DNA of 64,000 nt from the NCBI RefSeq assembly GCF_000315795.1, contig NZ_ANHY01000011.1, positions 1 through 64,000 on the forward strand. The letters run 5' to 3'. This DNA is from Caenispirillum salinarum AK4. Its GTDB lineage: Bacteria > Pseudomonadota > Alphaproteobacteria > Rhodospirillales > Rhodospirillaceae. The notes beneath the pieces were generated by a model, which did no database searches, was not told where the DNA came from, and was given only the letters and a program-made list of their open reading frames with translations. Shown in pieces: positions 16,664 through 25,488 of this stretch (positions are counted from its first letter, which is position 1; the number at the start of each line of letters is the position of its first letter). The translations under genes and the position numbers were made by a program.

Positions 16664-17320
16664 TCAGCGGACACGGCACGTGACGTGAATGACCTTGATG
16701 CTCTCGCCGTAGTCAGAATTGCTCGGCAGGTAGGGCTTCGGCTCTGAAACCGTCAGGACCGTCCACAGGCCCTGCTGTTCCATCCGCTCCAGGAGCGCGT
16801 CGAAGCCCTTTTCCTCCCAGCGGTCGGTGCGCTGGGTGAAGCACAGGGTACCACCGGGGCGGACGACGCGGCACATGTCGGACAGCAGGGCCTCGGGCGC
16901 CTCGATGTAGGTCAGCACGCCCACACAGGCGGCGGCATCATAGGCGTCATCGGCAATCGGCAGCGGCACTATCTGCAGGTCGTGGCGGACAAGATGCCCG
17001 TAGCCGCCCCGCTTCTCCGCAAGCGCCAGGGAGGCGGCTGATATATCCATGCCGTCCAGCCGATAGCGGCCACGGCCGAGCACCGCATCAGCCACAAGGC
17101 CGGTCCCGCAGCCGACATCAAGAACCCGTGCCCCCTCCGCCAGATGCGGCACGAGTTGGTCCACCGCATCACGGGGCGCCTGATAGTCCCAGCTTGCAAG
17201 CGTGTCGTCGTAGGTTCCGGCCCAATCGTCGTAATAGGTCTCGACGGCGCCTGAGTCGGTGGAGCCGTCCTTCAGCGACGTCAGGCTCGGGGAAACGGCG
17301 GTATCGTCGGCGCTGCTCAT
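16664..17320 (-). CDS. Class I SAM-dependent methyltransferase
   Basis: A 218-residue Rossmann methyltransferase. Motif I LDVGCGTGLVAD lies near residues 66-77, the acidic end of strand 2 is GMDISAASLALAEKRG, and motif IV/post sequences VVRPGGTLCFTQRTDRWEEK follow. The start MSSADDTAVSPS is a polar lead of about 25 residues. It ends 12 bases from the convergent M81 gene and begins 25 bases after the dimethylglycine-dehydrogenase-like gene, so it is probably co-transcribed with it. The acceptor is unknown; a methylated-amine substrate would fit the neighbour but is speculative. Confidence 0.8.
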   Translation of the reverse strand: MSSADDTAVSPSLTSLKDGSTDSGAVETYYDDWAGTYDDTLASWDYQAPRDAVDQLVPHLAEGARVLDVGCGTGLVADAVLGRGRYRLDGMDISAASLALAEKRGGYGHLVRHDLQIVPLPIADDAYDAAACVGVLTYIEAPEALLSDMCRVVRPGGTLCFTQRTDRWEEKGFDALLERMEQQGLWTVLTVSEPKPYLPSNSDYGESIKVIHVTCRVR

Positions 17321-17345
17321 GGCGATCCCTTGCTGGTTGTTGCAA

Positions 17346-19826
17346 TCAGCCGCGGACGCGGGCGCGGGTCGGGTCGTAAAATGGCTTCAGCGACAGGCGC
17401 GCCGGATGCCGCACGCCGGCGATCTCGACGCGAAAGTCGCCCCGACTGATCCACTCCGCGGTGACGCCCTCGGGATGTTCGATCCAGGCGAGGCCGACGG
17501 CGGCACCCAGCGTGTGACCGTACATGCCGACGGCCACGGCGCCGACGCAGGTGTCGCCATGCCAGACCGGTTCCTCGTGGTGGAGGAGCGGTTCGGGATC
17601 GTCCAGGCGGATGGAGACCAGGCGCCGCGTCGGCCCGCCGCGCGCGCGGTTGGCCTCCCGCGCCTTCAGAAGCGCATCCCGGCCGATAAAGTCCCCCTTG
17701 TCCCAGGCGACAGTGAAACCCAGCCCCGCTTCCAGCGGCGTGTCCTCGTCGCTGATGTCGTGACCGAAGCTGCGGTAGCCGCCTTCAAGCCGCAGGGAAT
17801 GCAGGGCGTGATACCCCGCGTGCGTCAGCCCCAGGTCATCGCCCGCCGCCGCGATAATGGCATCGTAGACGCCCCGCGCGAATTCGGTCGGGACATAGAG
17901 TTCCCACCCCAGCTCGCCGACGTAGGTCACGCGGGCGGCGCGGACCAGCGCGTAGCCCACCTCGATCTCCTGGCTGGTCATGAAGGGGAAGGCCGCGTCG
18001 CTCAGGTCGGCGTCGGTCAGCCGCTGCATCAGGTCGCGGCTGTTCGGCCCCATCAGGCCGATGGTGGCGATGCCGCTGGTCACGTCGGTGACGACGCAGG
18101 CCTCGCCGTCGCGGATGTGGCGCTCCACCCAGGCGCGGTCGCGGGTCTGGCAGGCGCCGGGGCTGACGACCATGAAGCGGTCGCGGCCCAGGCGCGTCAC
18201 CGTCACGTCGGCCTCGATGCCGCCGCGCGGGTTGAGCCATTGCGTGTAGACCACGCGCCCCACCGGCACGTCCATGCGCGCCGTCGACAGCCGATCCAGA
18301 ACCGCCAGCGCATCGCGGCCCTGGACGAGCAGCTTGGCGAAGCTCGACTGGTCGAACAGGCTGACGGCCTCGCGCACCGCCCGGTGCTCGGCGGCGCTGT
18401 AGGGGAACCAGTTCTGGCGGCCGTAGCTGTACTCGTAGACCGGCGCCACGCCGTTGGGCGCGAACCAGTTGGGCCGCTCCCACCCCGCCAGTTCGCCGAA
18501 GCAGGCACCGGCCGCCTCCAGGCGCTCGTGCAGAGCGGAGGTGCGGACCGGGCGCGCCGTCTCCGGCTGGCGGTGCGGCCAGTGCATGGCGTAGAGCAGG
18601 CCCAGGGTTTCCACGGTGCGATCGCGCAGGTAGCGGCGGTTGCGCTGGAAGGGCATCATCCGGCGGATGTCGACGTCCCACAGGTCCATGGGCGGATGGC
18701 CGTCGGCAATCCAGTCCGCCAGGACCACGCCGGCCCCGCCCGCCGACTGGATGCCGATGGAGTTGAACCCGGCGGCGACGAACAGGTTGCGGACCTCCGG
18801 CGTCTCGCCCAGCAGATAACGGTCGTCGGGCGTGAAGCTCTCCGGCCCGTTGAAGAAGACCTGCAGGCCGGTGTGCTCAAGCTGCGGGACGCGGCGGATG
18901 GCGGCGTCGAGAATGGGCTCCAGGTGCTCCCAGTCCTCGGGCAGTTCATCGAAGCAGAAGGTGTCGGGGATGTCCTCGCCCCGCGCCGGCCAGGGTTTCG
19001 CGACCGGCTCGAAGCACCCGATCATCAGCTTGCCGGCGTCCTCCTTGACGTAGATGCAGTTGCCCGGATCGCGCAGGACCGGAAGATCGCGCGGCAGGCC
19101 GGGAATGGCCTCTGTGACCACATAGAAATGTTCGGCGGCGTGCAGGGGCACCGTCGCGCCGGCCCGCGCCGCCAGATCACGGCCCCACATGCCGGCGCAG
19201 TTGACCACCGTTTCGGCGGCGATGGACACCGGCGCGCCGTCGGGGCCGATAACCTCGACACCCGTGGCGCGGCCTCCTTCAACCCGGATCGACGAGACCT
19301 GCACGCCCTCGATGATGCGGGCGCCGCGCTGGCGGGCGCCCTTGGCGAGCGCCATGGTGGTGTCGACGGGATTGGTCTGGCCGTCCCGGGGCAGATGGAC
19401 CGCACCGACCAGATCATTGACGGCAAGGCCCGGCCACAGGGCGGCGGCCTCGTCGGGCGCCAGTTCATTGACCTCCAGCCCGAAGCGCCGCGCCATGGCC
19501 GCACCCCGGCGCAATTCCTCCCAGCGCCCCTGGCCCCACGCCACCGCCAACGACCCGCGCTGCGAGAAGCCGGTCGCCTGGCCGGTTTCAGCCTCCAGGC
19601 CGGTGTAGAGATCCGTCGTATACTGGGCGAGGCGCGTCATGTTGCGGGTCGCCCGCAACTGCCCGACCAGGCCGGCGGCGTGCCAGGTGGTGCCACAGGT
19701 GAGCTGCCGGCGCTCCAGCAGCAGCACGTCGGTGATGCCCCGGCGGGTCAGATGGTAGGCCACCGAGCAGCCAACGATTCCCCCGCCGACGATCACCACC
19801 TGGGCCTGGGTCGGCAGATCGCTCAT
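17346..19826 (-). CDS. Dimethylglycine/sarcosine dehydrogenase-like FAD-GcvT protein
   Basis: An 826-residue two-part flavoprotein. Residues about 6-370 form the DAO-type FAD domain with VVIVGGGIVGCSVAYHLTRR and the motif GTTWHAAGL, whose His carries covalent FAD in dimethylglycine and sarcosine dehydrogenases. The C-terminal half (about 430-820) is a GcvT/aminomethyl-transferase folate domain with GPNSRDLMQRLTD and LEAGLGFTVAWDKGDFIGRD. It should oxidatively demethylate an N-methyl amino acid and pass the one-carbon unit to tetrahydrofolate. ATG 19826 was chosen (ggag 8 bases upstream) over the GTG at 19847. The precise substrate among the family is not fixed by sequence. Confidence 0.85.
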   Translation of the reverse strand: MSDLPTQAQVVIVGGGIVGCSVAYHLTRRGITDVLLLERRQLTCGTTWHAAGLVGQLRATRNMTRLAQYTTDLYTGLEAETGQATGFSQRGSLAVAWGQGRWEELRRGAAMARRFGLEVNELAPDEAAALWPGLAVNDLVGAVHLPRDGQTNPVDTTMALAKGARQRGARIIEGVQVSSIRVEGGRATGVEVIGPDGAPVSIAAETVVNCAGMWGRDLAARAGATVPLHAAEHFYVVTEAIPGLPRDLPVLRDPGNCIYVKEDAGKLMIGCFEPVAKPWPARGEDIPDTFCFDELPEDWEHLEPILDAAIRRVPQLEHTGLQVFFNGPESFTPDDRYLLGETPEVRNLFVAAGFNSIGIQSAGGAGVVLADWIADGHPPMDLWDVDIRRMMPFQRNRRYLRDRTVETLGLLYAMHWPHRQPETARPVRTSALHERLEAAGACFGELAGWERPNWFAPNGVAPVYEYSYGRQNWFPYSAAEHRAVREAVSLFDQSSFAKLLVQGRDALAVLDRLSTARMDVPVGRVVYTQWLNPRGGIEADVTVTRLGRDRFMVVSPGACQTRDRAWVERHIRDGEACVVTDVTSGIATIGLMGPNSRDLMQRLTDADLSDAAFPFMTSQEIEVGYALVRAARVTYVGELGWELYVPTEFARGVYDAIIAAAGDDLGLTHAGYHALHSLRLEGGYRSFGHDISDEDTPLEAGLGFTVAWDKGDFIGRDALLKAREANRARGGPTRRLVSIRLDDPEPLLHHEEPVWHGDTCVGAVAVGMYGHTLGAAVGLAWIEHPEGVTAEWISRGDFRVEIAGVRHPARLSLKPFYDPTRARVRG

Positions 19827-19992
19827 GGGCAGTCTCCGAATGCTCACTCAGGTCGGGCCGTCGAGCTTCAACTCTTACGGATGACGAGGGTCGCCGTCAA
19901 ATCGATCGGACGTTGAGACGGCTGCACAGCAGGCCGCTGCCGCCTCCGCTGAAGCGGCGGCCGGCATTCCTTCTGCCGGACATCCCGGCGAG

Positions 19993-20286
19993 ATGCATTA
20001 CTGGAGCCGTTCACGCGCGTGCCTTTGGCACAAGGGCGCGACCAGCGGTCTCGGGCAGCGGGTTGTCGAGTTGCGGGTGGACGACGACCAGGATGCGATT
20101 TGGGCACGGGTCGCGGTTGCCGACAGCGGTGCAAGCTGCCATGTAGGCTACCGGTCTTGCTTCTATCGGGCAATCCCGGTCGGCGTCAGCGCCCCCGATT
20201 CTCTTGCCTTGACCTTCACGGAGGAAGACAAGACATTCGACCCGGTCGCTGTCTACGGCGACGCCCCTAACCCAACTCAGCTATGA
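19993..20286 (+). pseudogene. HisI-like phosphoribosyl-AMP cyclohydrolase, N-truncated
   Basis: From [18 protein letters not shown] onward the product follows HisI to its C-terminus ([16 protein letters not shown]). The usual first 35-40 residues are absent: the same frame runs upstream without an ATG, GTG or TTG until a stop at 19882-19884. In the active site the canonical D-C-D-x-D becomes D-D-D-x-D (residues 30-34), so one of three zinc cysteines is lost, while Cys49 and Cys56 remain. The only in-frame start (ATG 19993) lacks a good ribosome site. It may be a dead copy, or a remnant of the HisI paralogs linked to zinc-responsive (Zur) gene sets, which also contain DUF1007 and NicO genes like those downstream. 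Confidence 0.65.
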
Positions 20287-20344
20287 CCGTGATCGCCAGG
20301 GCCTCGGTGGAGGCGTTGCGCCGACCACCGTCCCGGAAAGCATC

Positions 20345-21001
20345 ATGCGAAGCAAACGACTGCCCGTGCTCTTCGCCGCCTTGCTCATGTCTTCCGTCGC
20401 CGCGCCAGAGCCGGCCCGGGCCCATCCCCACGTCTGGATCGACGCTCGGGTGGCCGTGGACATGACAGAGGACGGCACGGTCACCGCCCTGAAGGTCACA
20501 TGGCGGCTCGACGAGTTGTACACGCAGACCGTCATCGCCGGCATGGACCAAAACGCCGATGGCACCTACGACCCGTCGGAGCTTCATCCTCTTGTCGAGG
20601 AAGCCGTGCAGAACCTTGAAGAGTGGTCCTACTTCACGGACGTCCGCTCCGGCACCACGCGGGTGACGGCGGGGACTCCCGAAACCTACAGGGCATACAT
20701 GGACGCCGACCGGTTGGTCTACGAATTCACGCTGTCCTTGCCGGACGGAACCCCACCGGCCGGGGAAGACCTCCGTGTGCGCCTCTTCGACCCGAGTTAC
20801 TATATTTCTATCGCGCTGGAAAAAGCGCGGCCGGTGACGCTCGACCAGGCACCTGATGCCTGCGCGTACCGGATCGAGCCTGCTCCCGGCTTCAAGGAAA
20901 GCCTGCTGCTGAGCGAAAGCGCCTTCATGCAGGAAGCGGAGCCGAATACGGAAGGGATGGGCGGCACCTTCGCGGAAACGGTCGTCATCACATGCGGATA
21001 A
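20345..21001 (+). CDS. DUF1007 periplasmic protein
   Basis: A 218-residue DUF1007 protein with a signal peptide (residues 1-26, ending EPARA) followed by the family hallmark HPHVWIDARV at the mature N-terminus, whose histidines may bind metal. Further segments are VTALKVTWRLDELYT, DQNADGTYDPSEL (an EF-hand-like acidic loop) and LFDPSYYISI. The gene overlaps the NicO transporter by 10 bases, and this pair recurs in many bacteria, sometimes under zinc or nickel/cobalt control. A periplasmic metal-delivery role is inferred; biochemical function is unknown. Confidence 0.85.
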   Translation: MRSKRLPVLFAALLMSSVAAPEPARAHPHVWIDARVAVDMTEDGTVTALKVTWRLDELYTQTVIAGMDQNADGTYDPSELHPLVEEAVQNLEEWSYFTDVRSGTTRVTAGTPETYRAYMDADRLVYEFTLSLPDGTPPAGEDLRVRLFDPSYYISIALEKARPVTLDQAPDACAYRIEPAPGFKESLLLSESAFMQEAEPNTEGMGGTFAETVVITCG

Positions 21002-21936
21002 ACCTTGGGCTGGTGCTCCTCGCGGCCGTCGTCAGCTTGACGCTGGCCGCCCTTATTCTGATGCCCGACGTCATGACGGCCGCGGCCGGGTGGATACGGG
21101 AAACACAAGCGGCCCTTCATGGCGACCTGGCCCAGGCGGTGAAGGACTGGCAGGCGCATCCCGGCCTCGCCAGCCTGGCCGCCCTGGCCACCGCCTGTTT
21201 TCTCTATGGCGTCTTCCATGCCGTCGGGCCCGGTCATGGCAAGGCCGTTCTGTCGGCCTATGCGGCAACCGCCCGCGTGCGGCTGCACCAGGTTCTTCTG
21301 CTTTCGGCACTGACCGCAACCGTTCAGGCCACCGTGGCGGTCCTTCTGGTGGCGGCGGCGTTCCTGGTGGCCGGGACAGGCATGCGGTGGGTCAGCCGTC
21401 AGGCGAGCGACGTCCTGGAACCCGCCAGCTACGCCGCCATCCTGCTGGTCGGAGCCTGGCTCGTATTCGGGGCCCTGCGCTCCGTGGTTCGGACGCTGCG
21501 GCCGGCGGACCATCATGACCACGCGGCGCACGACCATGCACACGACGGACACTGCTGTGGGCACCATGCGCCGCAGCCCCCGGCGTCCGGCGATTGGCGG
21601 TCCGGCCTCGCCCTGGCGGCCGCCGCCGGGCTGAGACCCTGCACCGGCAGCCTGTTGCTGGTGGTCTTGTGCTTCAGCCTGGGGCTTTGGGGCCTGGGCG
21701 TTGCGGCCCCCTACATCGTCGGCGCGGGCACGGCGATCACGGTCGCGTTTCTGGCCGGCGGTGTTCATGCCGCCCGCGGGCCGGCCGCCGGCCTGGCGCG
21801 GGTGGTTCAATTGCCGGAAGGCGCGTGGCGTCATGCGGGCCTGACGCTGCGGCTGGTGGGCGGGAGCATCATTCTCCTGCTGGGCAGCATCATGTTGCAC
21901 GCCGCGCTGTCCACACCGCAGCATCCCTTCGGATGA
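20992..21936 (+). CDS. NicO-family nickel/cobalt (or zinc) transporter
   Basis: A 314-residue inner-membrane protein. The NicO motif FHAVGPGHGKAVLSAYA lies near residue 80, and a second conserved stretch GLRPCTGSLLLVVLCFSLG near residue 215. Between helices III and IV there is a His-rich loop (HHDHAAHDHAHDGHCCGHH, about 170-188), the likely metal-sensing or metal-loading segment. Six to seven helices are apparent. It is coupled to the DUF1007 gene. NicO includes exporters (RcnA) and putative importers; a DUF1007 partner favours import, and the neighbouring cobalamin operon makes cobalt attractive, but zinc is equally possible. Confidence 0.85.
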   Translation: MRINLGLVLLAAVVSLTLAALILMPDVMTAAAGWIRETQAALHGDLAQAVKDWQAHPGLASLAALATACFLYGVFHAVGPGHGKAVLSAYAATARVRLHQVLLLSALTATVQATVAVLLVAAAFLVAGTGMRWVSRQASDVLEPASYAAILLVGAWLVFGALRSVVRTLRPADHHDHAAHDHAHDGHCCGHHAPQPPASGDWRSGLALAAAAGLRPCTGSLLLVVLCFSLGLWGLGVAAPYIVGAGTAITVAFLAGGVHAARGPAAGLARVVQLPEGAWRHAGLTLRLVGGSIILLLGSIMLHAALSTPQHPFG

Positions 21937-21975
21937 TCGGCGGATGGAGGTCCCTGCCTGCCCCTCGGCCCGGGC

Positions 21976-22516
21976 TCACCGGAGCACGAAGCGCACCGGC
22001 ACCGAAACAACCGCCGGAGATGTGATTCCGGCCGCCGCCGGGCGGAACCGCCACCCGATCTGCGCCAGGGGATGAAGACGATCCGTCTTTCGAGGCTGCG
22101 GCCATCCTCCGCAGGGGTGTGGGCGGCGGTGGCTGTGGCTTGGCCTCCGGTTGGGGCGGGAGGTGCGGCGGAGCGGGTTCCGGCTTCGGAGGATCCTCGG
22201 CCACCTCGGGCTCCGGGCTGGGCTCCGGCCGGGGTGCTGGCAGCTGCTCCGCAGCGGGCATAGGCACCTCCGGCGGCTGCGGCGCCCTGCCGCCGCTTTC
22301 GATCGCAGGGGCGGGACCGGCCGGCGGAGCCAGGGAGACCCTCACGACCTGCACCGCCTCGCGCGGCGGGGCGGGCGCCGGCTCCGCGCCCAGTAGAACG
22401 GCGAAAGCCGCGCCGTGGACGGCCAGCGCCAGGGCCACCGATACGCCAAGCGTCCGCCTGTCCCGCCCTTCAGGGACCCCGAACGGGCGCTCGGCCGGGT
22501 CGGGCCGGGGTGTCAT
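21976..22516 (-). pseudogene. tonB: Energy transducer TonB, internally deleted and frameshifted
   Basis: ATG 22516 overlaps the DUF1636 stop by 4 bases. The frame gives a short lead, one membrane anchor (VSVALALAVHGAAFAVLLG) and a long proline/glutamate-rich spacer, as in TonB. After about residue 140 this frame becomes nonsense. One frame over, IGWRFRPAAAGITSPAVVSV then PVRFVLR and TGA (21976-21978) appear, the exact end of a TonB C-terminal domain. The first half of that domain (the YPxxA...G.V.V...SSG part) is missing. The shortened, frameshifted gene should not contact TonB boxes, so the btuB receptor here probably relies on another TonB in the genome, unless this is an assembly error. 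Confidence 0.7.
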
Positions 22517-22881
22517 GACCCGGCGGGCGGGATACGCGCGATGAACCGGCCCTTCAGCCGGTCCGGCCACTCGCGGAAGGGCACCACGCCGTCGGGCGAC
22601 CGGGCATAGCCGCGCAGGTAGTCGGTCAGGGCCGCCGTCATGTCGTCCTCCGGGCTCAGGTCGCCGAGCACGTAGCCCATCTTGTCGGGCGCCCGCAGAT
22701 GAACCGTGCAGGCCCGTCCGCAGGCCATCAGGCATTTCATGGTGGTGAGCCTCATGCCCTCCAGGTCGGCGCCCGCTTCGAGGATGCCGGTCATGGCCTC
22801 GGCGAAGCGGTCGCCGTCGGTGCGGCCGCCGTCGCGCGGACGGCGGTGGCAGGTTTCGCAGACGATCAATTCAAGCTGCAT
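22513..22881 (-). CDS. DUF1636 cysteine-rich metal-binding protein
   Basis: A 122-residue soluble protein with an N-terminal ELIVCETCHRR and a central KCLMACGRACTVHL, four or five cysteines arranged as in thioredoxin-like [2Fe-2S] ferredoxins, although DUF1636 is uncharacterised. It lies inside the cobalamin-uptake operon, overlapping btuD by 16 bases and the tonB remnant by 4. Families of this type recur with cobalt and cobalamin genes, so a role in cobalt or corrinoid handling is inferred. No signal peptide. Confidence 0.8.
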   Translation of the reverse strand: MQLELIVCETCHRRPRDGGRTDGDRFAEAMTGILEAGADLEGMRLTTMKCLMACGRACTVHLRAPDKMGYVLGDLSPEDDMTAALTDYLRGYARSPDGVVPFREWPDRLKGRFIARIPPAGS

Positions 22882-23672
22882 GACGGCTCCTCGTCCAGTC
22901 GGTGGATCGGTGTGATGACGGCGCCCCCGTCCAGGACACCGCGGGCGAAGCGCACACCATAGGCGGCGCTCAAGGCGCCGGAGGTCAGGACGGGCTCGGC
23001 CGGCCCCGCCGCGCAGACCCGGCCGCCGTCGATGAGGATCAGGCTGTCGCAGTAGCGCGCCGCCAGCGTCAGGTCATGGAGGACGACGGCCACCGCACGC
23101 CGGTGCGCCCGTGCTTCCTCCGCCAGCAGGTCCATGACCGCCAGGGCGTGATAGGGATCAAGCGCCGCGACCGGCTCGTCGGCCAGCAGCACCGGCGTTT
23201 CCGTCACCAGAACGCGGGCGAGCATGACCCGCGCCCGCTCCCCGCCCGACAGCGTGTCGACACGGGCATCGGCAAGATGCGCTGTGGCGGTCCGGTTCAT
23301 GGCCGTGTCGACGGCGGCAGAGTCCCGCTCTCCGGGGGTGCCGAAGGCCGGGATGTGGGGCATCCGTCCGAGCGCGATGGTGCGCCGGGCCGTGAGCGGC
23401 CAGTGCACTTCGTGCCCCTGCGGCAGGTATCCCACCCGCCGCGCCCGTGCCCGTGAACCCGGCGGCGGCAGAGGCGCCCCGTCCAGCGTGATCGCGCCGG
23501 TCTCGGGTGCGACCAGGCCGGCCAGCACGCGCATCAGCGTCGACTTGCCCGCGCCGTTGGGGCCGATGACCCCTGTCACCTGCCCGGCGTGAAAATGGGC
23601 GGTCACGGACTCCAGCAGAGGCCGCGGCCCGATCCGGACCGTGATGTCCCGCGCACTCAGCATCGCCGTCAT
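22866..23672 (-). CDS. btuD: Cobalamin ABC transporter, ATP-binding protein
   Basis: A 268-residue ATPase of the FecE/BtuD type. Walker A GPNGAGKSTLMRVLAGL (about residues 37-53), Q-loop YLPQGHEVHWPL, signature LSGGERARVMLARVL, Walker B VLLADEPVAALDP and H-loop VVLHDLTLA are present. ATG 23672 overlaps the permease stop by 4 bases. The cobalamin riboswitch that starts this operon specifies the cargo; sequence alone would equally allow iron-siderophore or heme. Confidence 0.85.
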   Translation of the reverse strand: MTAMLSARDITVRIGPRPLLESVTAHFHAGQVTGVIGPNGAGKSTLMRVLAGLVAPETGAITLDGAPLPPPGSRARARRVGYLPQGHEVHWPLTARRTIALGRMPHIPAFGTPGERDSAAVDTAMNRTATAHLADARVDTLSGGERARVMLARVLVTETPVLLADEPVAALDPYHALAVMDLLAEEARAHRRAVAVVLHDLTLAARYCDSLILIDGGRVCAAGPAEPVLTSGALSAAYGVRFARGVLDGGAVITPIHRLDEEPSCSLN

Positions 23673-24661
23673 GCCGGCCTCCGGTTCGTGCGCAGGACCA
23701 GGACCAGGAAGAAAGGCGCGCCGAGCAGCGCGGTGACCACACCCACCATCACCTCCTGGTTTGTCGGCAGGGTGCGGGCGACCACGTCAGCCAGCACCAG
23801 CAGCGCCGCGCCTGCCAGTGCGCTCGGCAGCAACAGGCGGCGGGGCTCGTGGCCGACGAACGGGCGCAGCATATGCGGGACCACCAGCCCGATGAAGCCG
23901 ATGGAGCCGGACACAGCCACCGCGCCCCCGACCAGAAGCGCCGTCGCCAGGATCACCGTGGCCCGCAGGCGCCGCAGGTTGATACCCAGCGTTTGCGCTC
24001 CGTCCTCGCCCAGCGTCAGGGCGTCAAGGCCCCGGCCGGCCAGAAGGACCAGCATCCCGCCCGCCAGCAGGAAAGGCAGGATGAGCAACACGTGGTCCAT
24101 GGACCGGTCCTTGAGCGAGCCCATGAGCCACAGCAGCATTTCGCTCAACGCGTAGGGGTTCGGCGCGAGATTCAGGACAAGCGACGTCAGCGCCACCGCC
24201 AGGCTGGAGATGGCGACGCCGGACAGGATCAGGGTGAGCGTGCCGGTGGTCCGTCGCGCGATCGCCAGCAGAAGCAGCGTTGTCGCGCCGGCTCCGATCA
24301 TGGCCGACACGGGCAGCCCCCAGGACGTTGCCGTGGCGATGCCGAAATGGAAGGCCACCACCGCGCCAAGCCCCGCGCTGGCCGAGACGCCCACCAACCC
24401 CGGCTCGGCCAGCGGATTGCGTAAGAGCCCCTGCATTGCGGCGCCGGCGAGGCCCAGGGCGGCGCCGATCTCCAGCCCCAGCAGCGCGCGCGGAAGCCGG
24501 ACCTCGCGCACGATGGCGGCAATCCGGGCGTCGCCCGTGCCGGCGAGGCCCTGGATCACGTCCCCCACGCCGTAGGGAATGTAGCCGATCATCAGCCCTG
24601 CCATCGCGCCGCACGCCGCGAGAACGGACAGGCCGAAGAGGAGGCCCCCGTTTCCCGTCAT
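23669..24661 (-). CDS. btuC: Cobalamin ABC transporter, permease
   Basis: A 330-residue FecCD/BtuC permease. Visible marks are RLPRALLGLEIGAALGLAGA and MQGLLRNPLAEPGLVGVSAS in the N-terminal half, and GSIGFIGLVVPHMLRPFVGH plus LPSALAGAALLVLADVVART near the end. Around ten helices are expected. ATG 24661 overlaps the btuF stop (ATGA); the longer frame lacks a ribosome site. It acts as a dimer with BtuD. Confidence 0.88.
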   Translation of the reverse strand: MTGNGGLLFGLSVLAACGAMAGLMIGYIPYGVGDVIQGLAGTGDARIAAIVREVRLPRALLGLEIGAALGLAGAAMQGLLRNPLAEPGLVGVSASAGLGAVVAFHFGIATATSWGLPVSAMIGAGATTLLLLAIARRTTGTLTLILSGVAISSLAVALTSLVLNLAPNPYALSEMLLWLMGSLKDRSMDHVLLILPFLLAGGMLVLLAGRGLDALTLGEDGAQTLGINLRRLRATVILATALLVGGAVAVSGSIGFIGLVVPHMLRPFVGHEPRRLLLPSALAGAALLVLADVVARTLPTNQEVMVGVVTALLGAPFFLVLVLRTNRRPA

Positions 24662-25488
24662 CGCGCCAACTCCGCGTTGAGGTGCGCGGCGGCCTCCGCC
24701 AGCATCCAGCCGGAGCACACCCACATGGCGCCCGGCACGTCGGCGCGCTTCAGGTTGGCCGCCCGGCGCGTGAAGGCCGGATGGCTGGAAAAGGCGCGGC
24801 CCGACCCGGGATACGGGCTTTCAAAGAAGCTGGTGACGATGACCTCCGGCGGGTCGGCGATGAAACGCTCCAGGTCGGTGCTCGCCCAGCCCGCAAGCCC
24901 TTGCTCTGTCGCCTTGTTGCGCAGGCCGGCCTTGCTCATGATCGTATCGACGAAACTGCCTGCCGCCGCCGTCCCGCCGCCGGGCCGCAGGTAGAGCCCC
25001 ATTCGGCCGGCGCCGTTGGGCGCGGCGGCGACCGCCTCCATGCGCTGCCGCAAACCGGCAACCAGCACACGCCCCCGGTCGGCCTGACCCAGCGCCCGCG
25101 CGACGGCCGTGGTGGCCTCGGCGACGGCATCCAGAGAATCCACCAGCGGAATTCGCACGACCGTCACGCCAAAGCGTTCCACCATGGCGACCGTCTGGTG
25201 GTCCGACCACGCATTGGTCACCAGCACGTCCACGCCCGCATCCAGATAGGTCTCGGCGCTGGGTGACAGGCGTGGCAGCCCCGCCGCCTGTTCCGCCATC
25301 AGCGACAGAGTGGGGTCGATGGCGTCCGGCGAGAGCGCTGCGATCTGCACCCGGTCCGCAAGAGCCAGCACGTATTGATCGGCGCAGACCGTGGCGGCGG
25401 CGACGCGGAGCGGACGCTCCGCCGCCCACGCCGCCGGCCCCACCGCCGCAACGCCCAGCACGCCAAGGAGAGCCGCGGCGGCGCGCAT
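24658..25488 (-). CDS. btuF: Cobalamin ABC transporter, periplasmic binding protein
   Basis: A 276-residue BtuF/FhuD-type binding protein. ATG 25488 touches the stop of the preceding gene (TGATG) and is followed by a signal peptide (MRAAAALLGVLGVAAVGPAA...). The mature part shows VCADQYVLALAD, LDAGVDVLVTNAWSDHQTV and TNAWSD-type loops of helical-backbone class III binding proteins, with a single long helix predicted between lobes. The N-lobe WxxH-type ligand loops are not obvious, so the corrinoid specificity comes from the riboswitch and gene order. Confidence 0.8.
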   Translation of the reverse strand: MRAAAALLGVLGVAAVGPAAWAAERPLRVAAATVCADQYVLALADRVQIAALSPDAIDPTLSLMAEQAAGLPRLSPSAETYLDAGVDVLVTNAWSDHQTVAMVERFGVTVVRIPLVDSLDAVAEATTAVARALGQADRGRVLVAGLRQRMEAVAAAPNGAGRMGLYLRPGGGTAAAGSFVDTIMSKAGLRNKATEQGLAGWASTDLERFIADPPEVIVTSFFESPYPGSGRAFSSHPAFTRRAANLKRADVPGAMWVCSGWMLAEAAAHLNAELAR

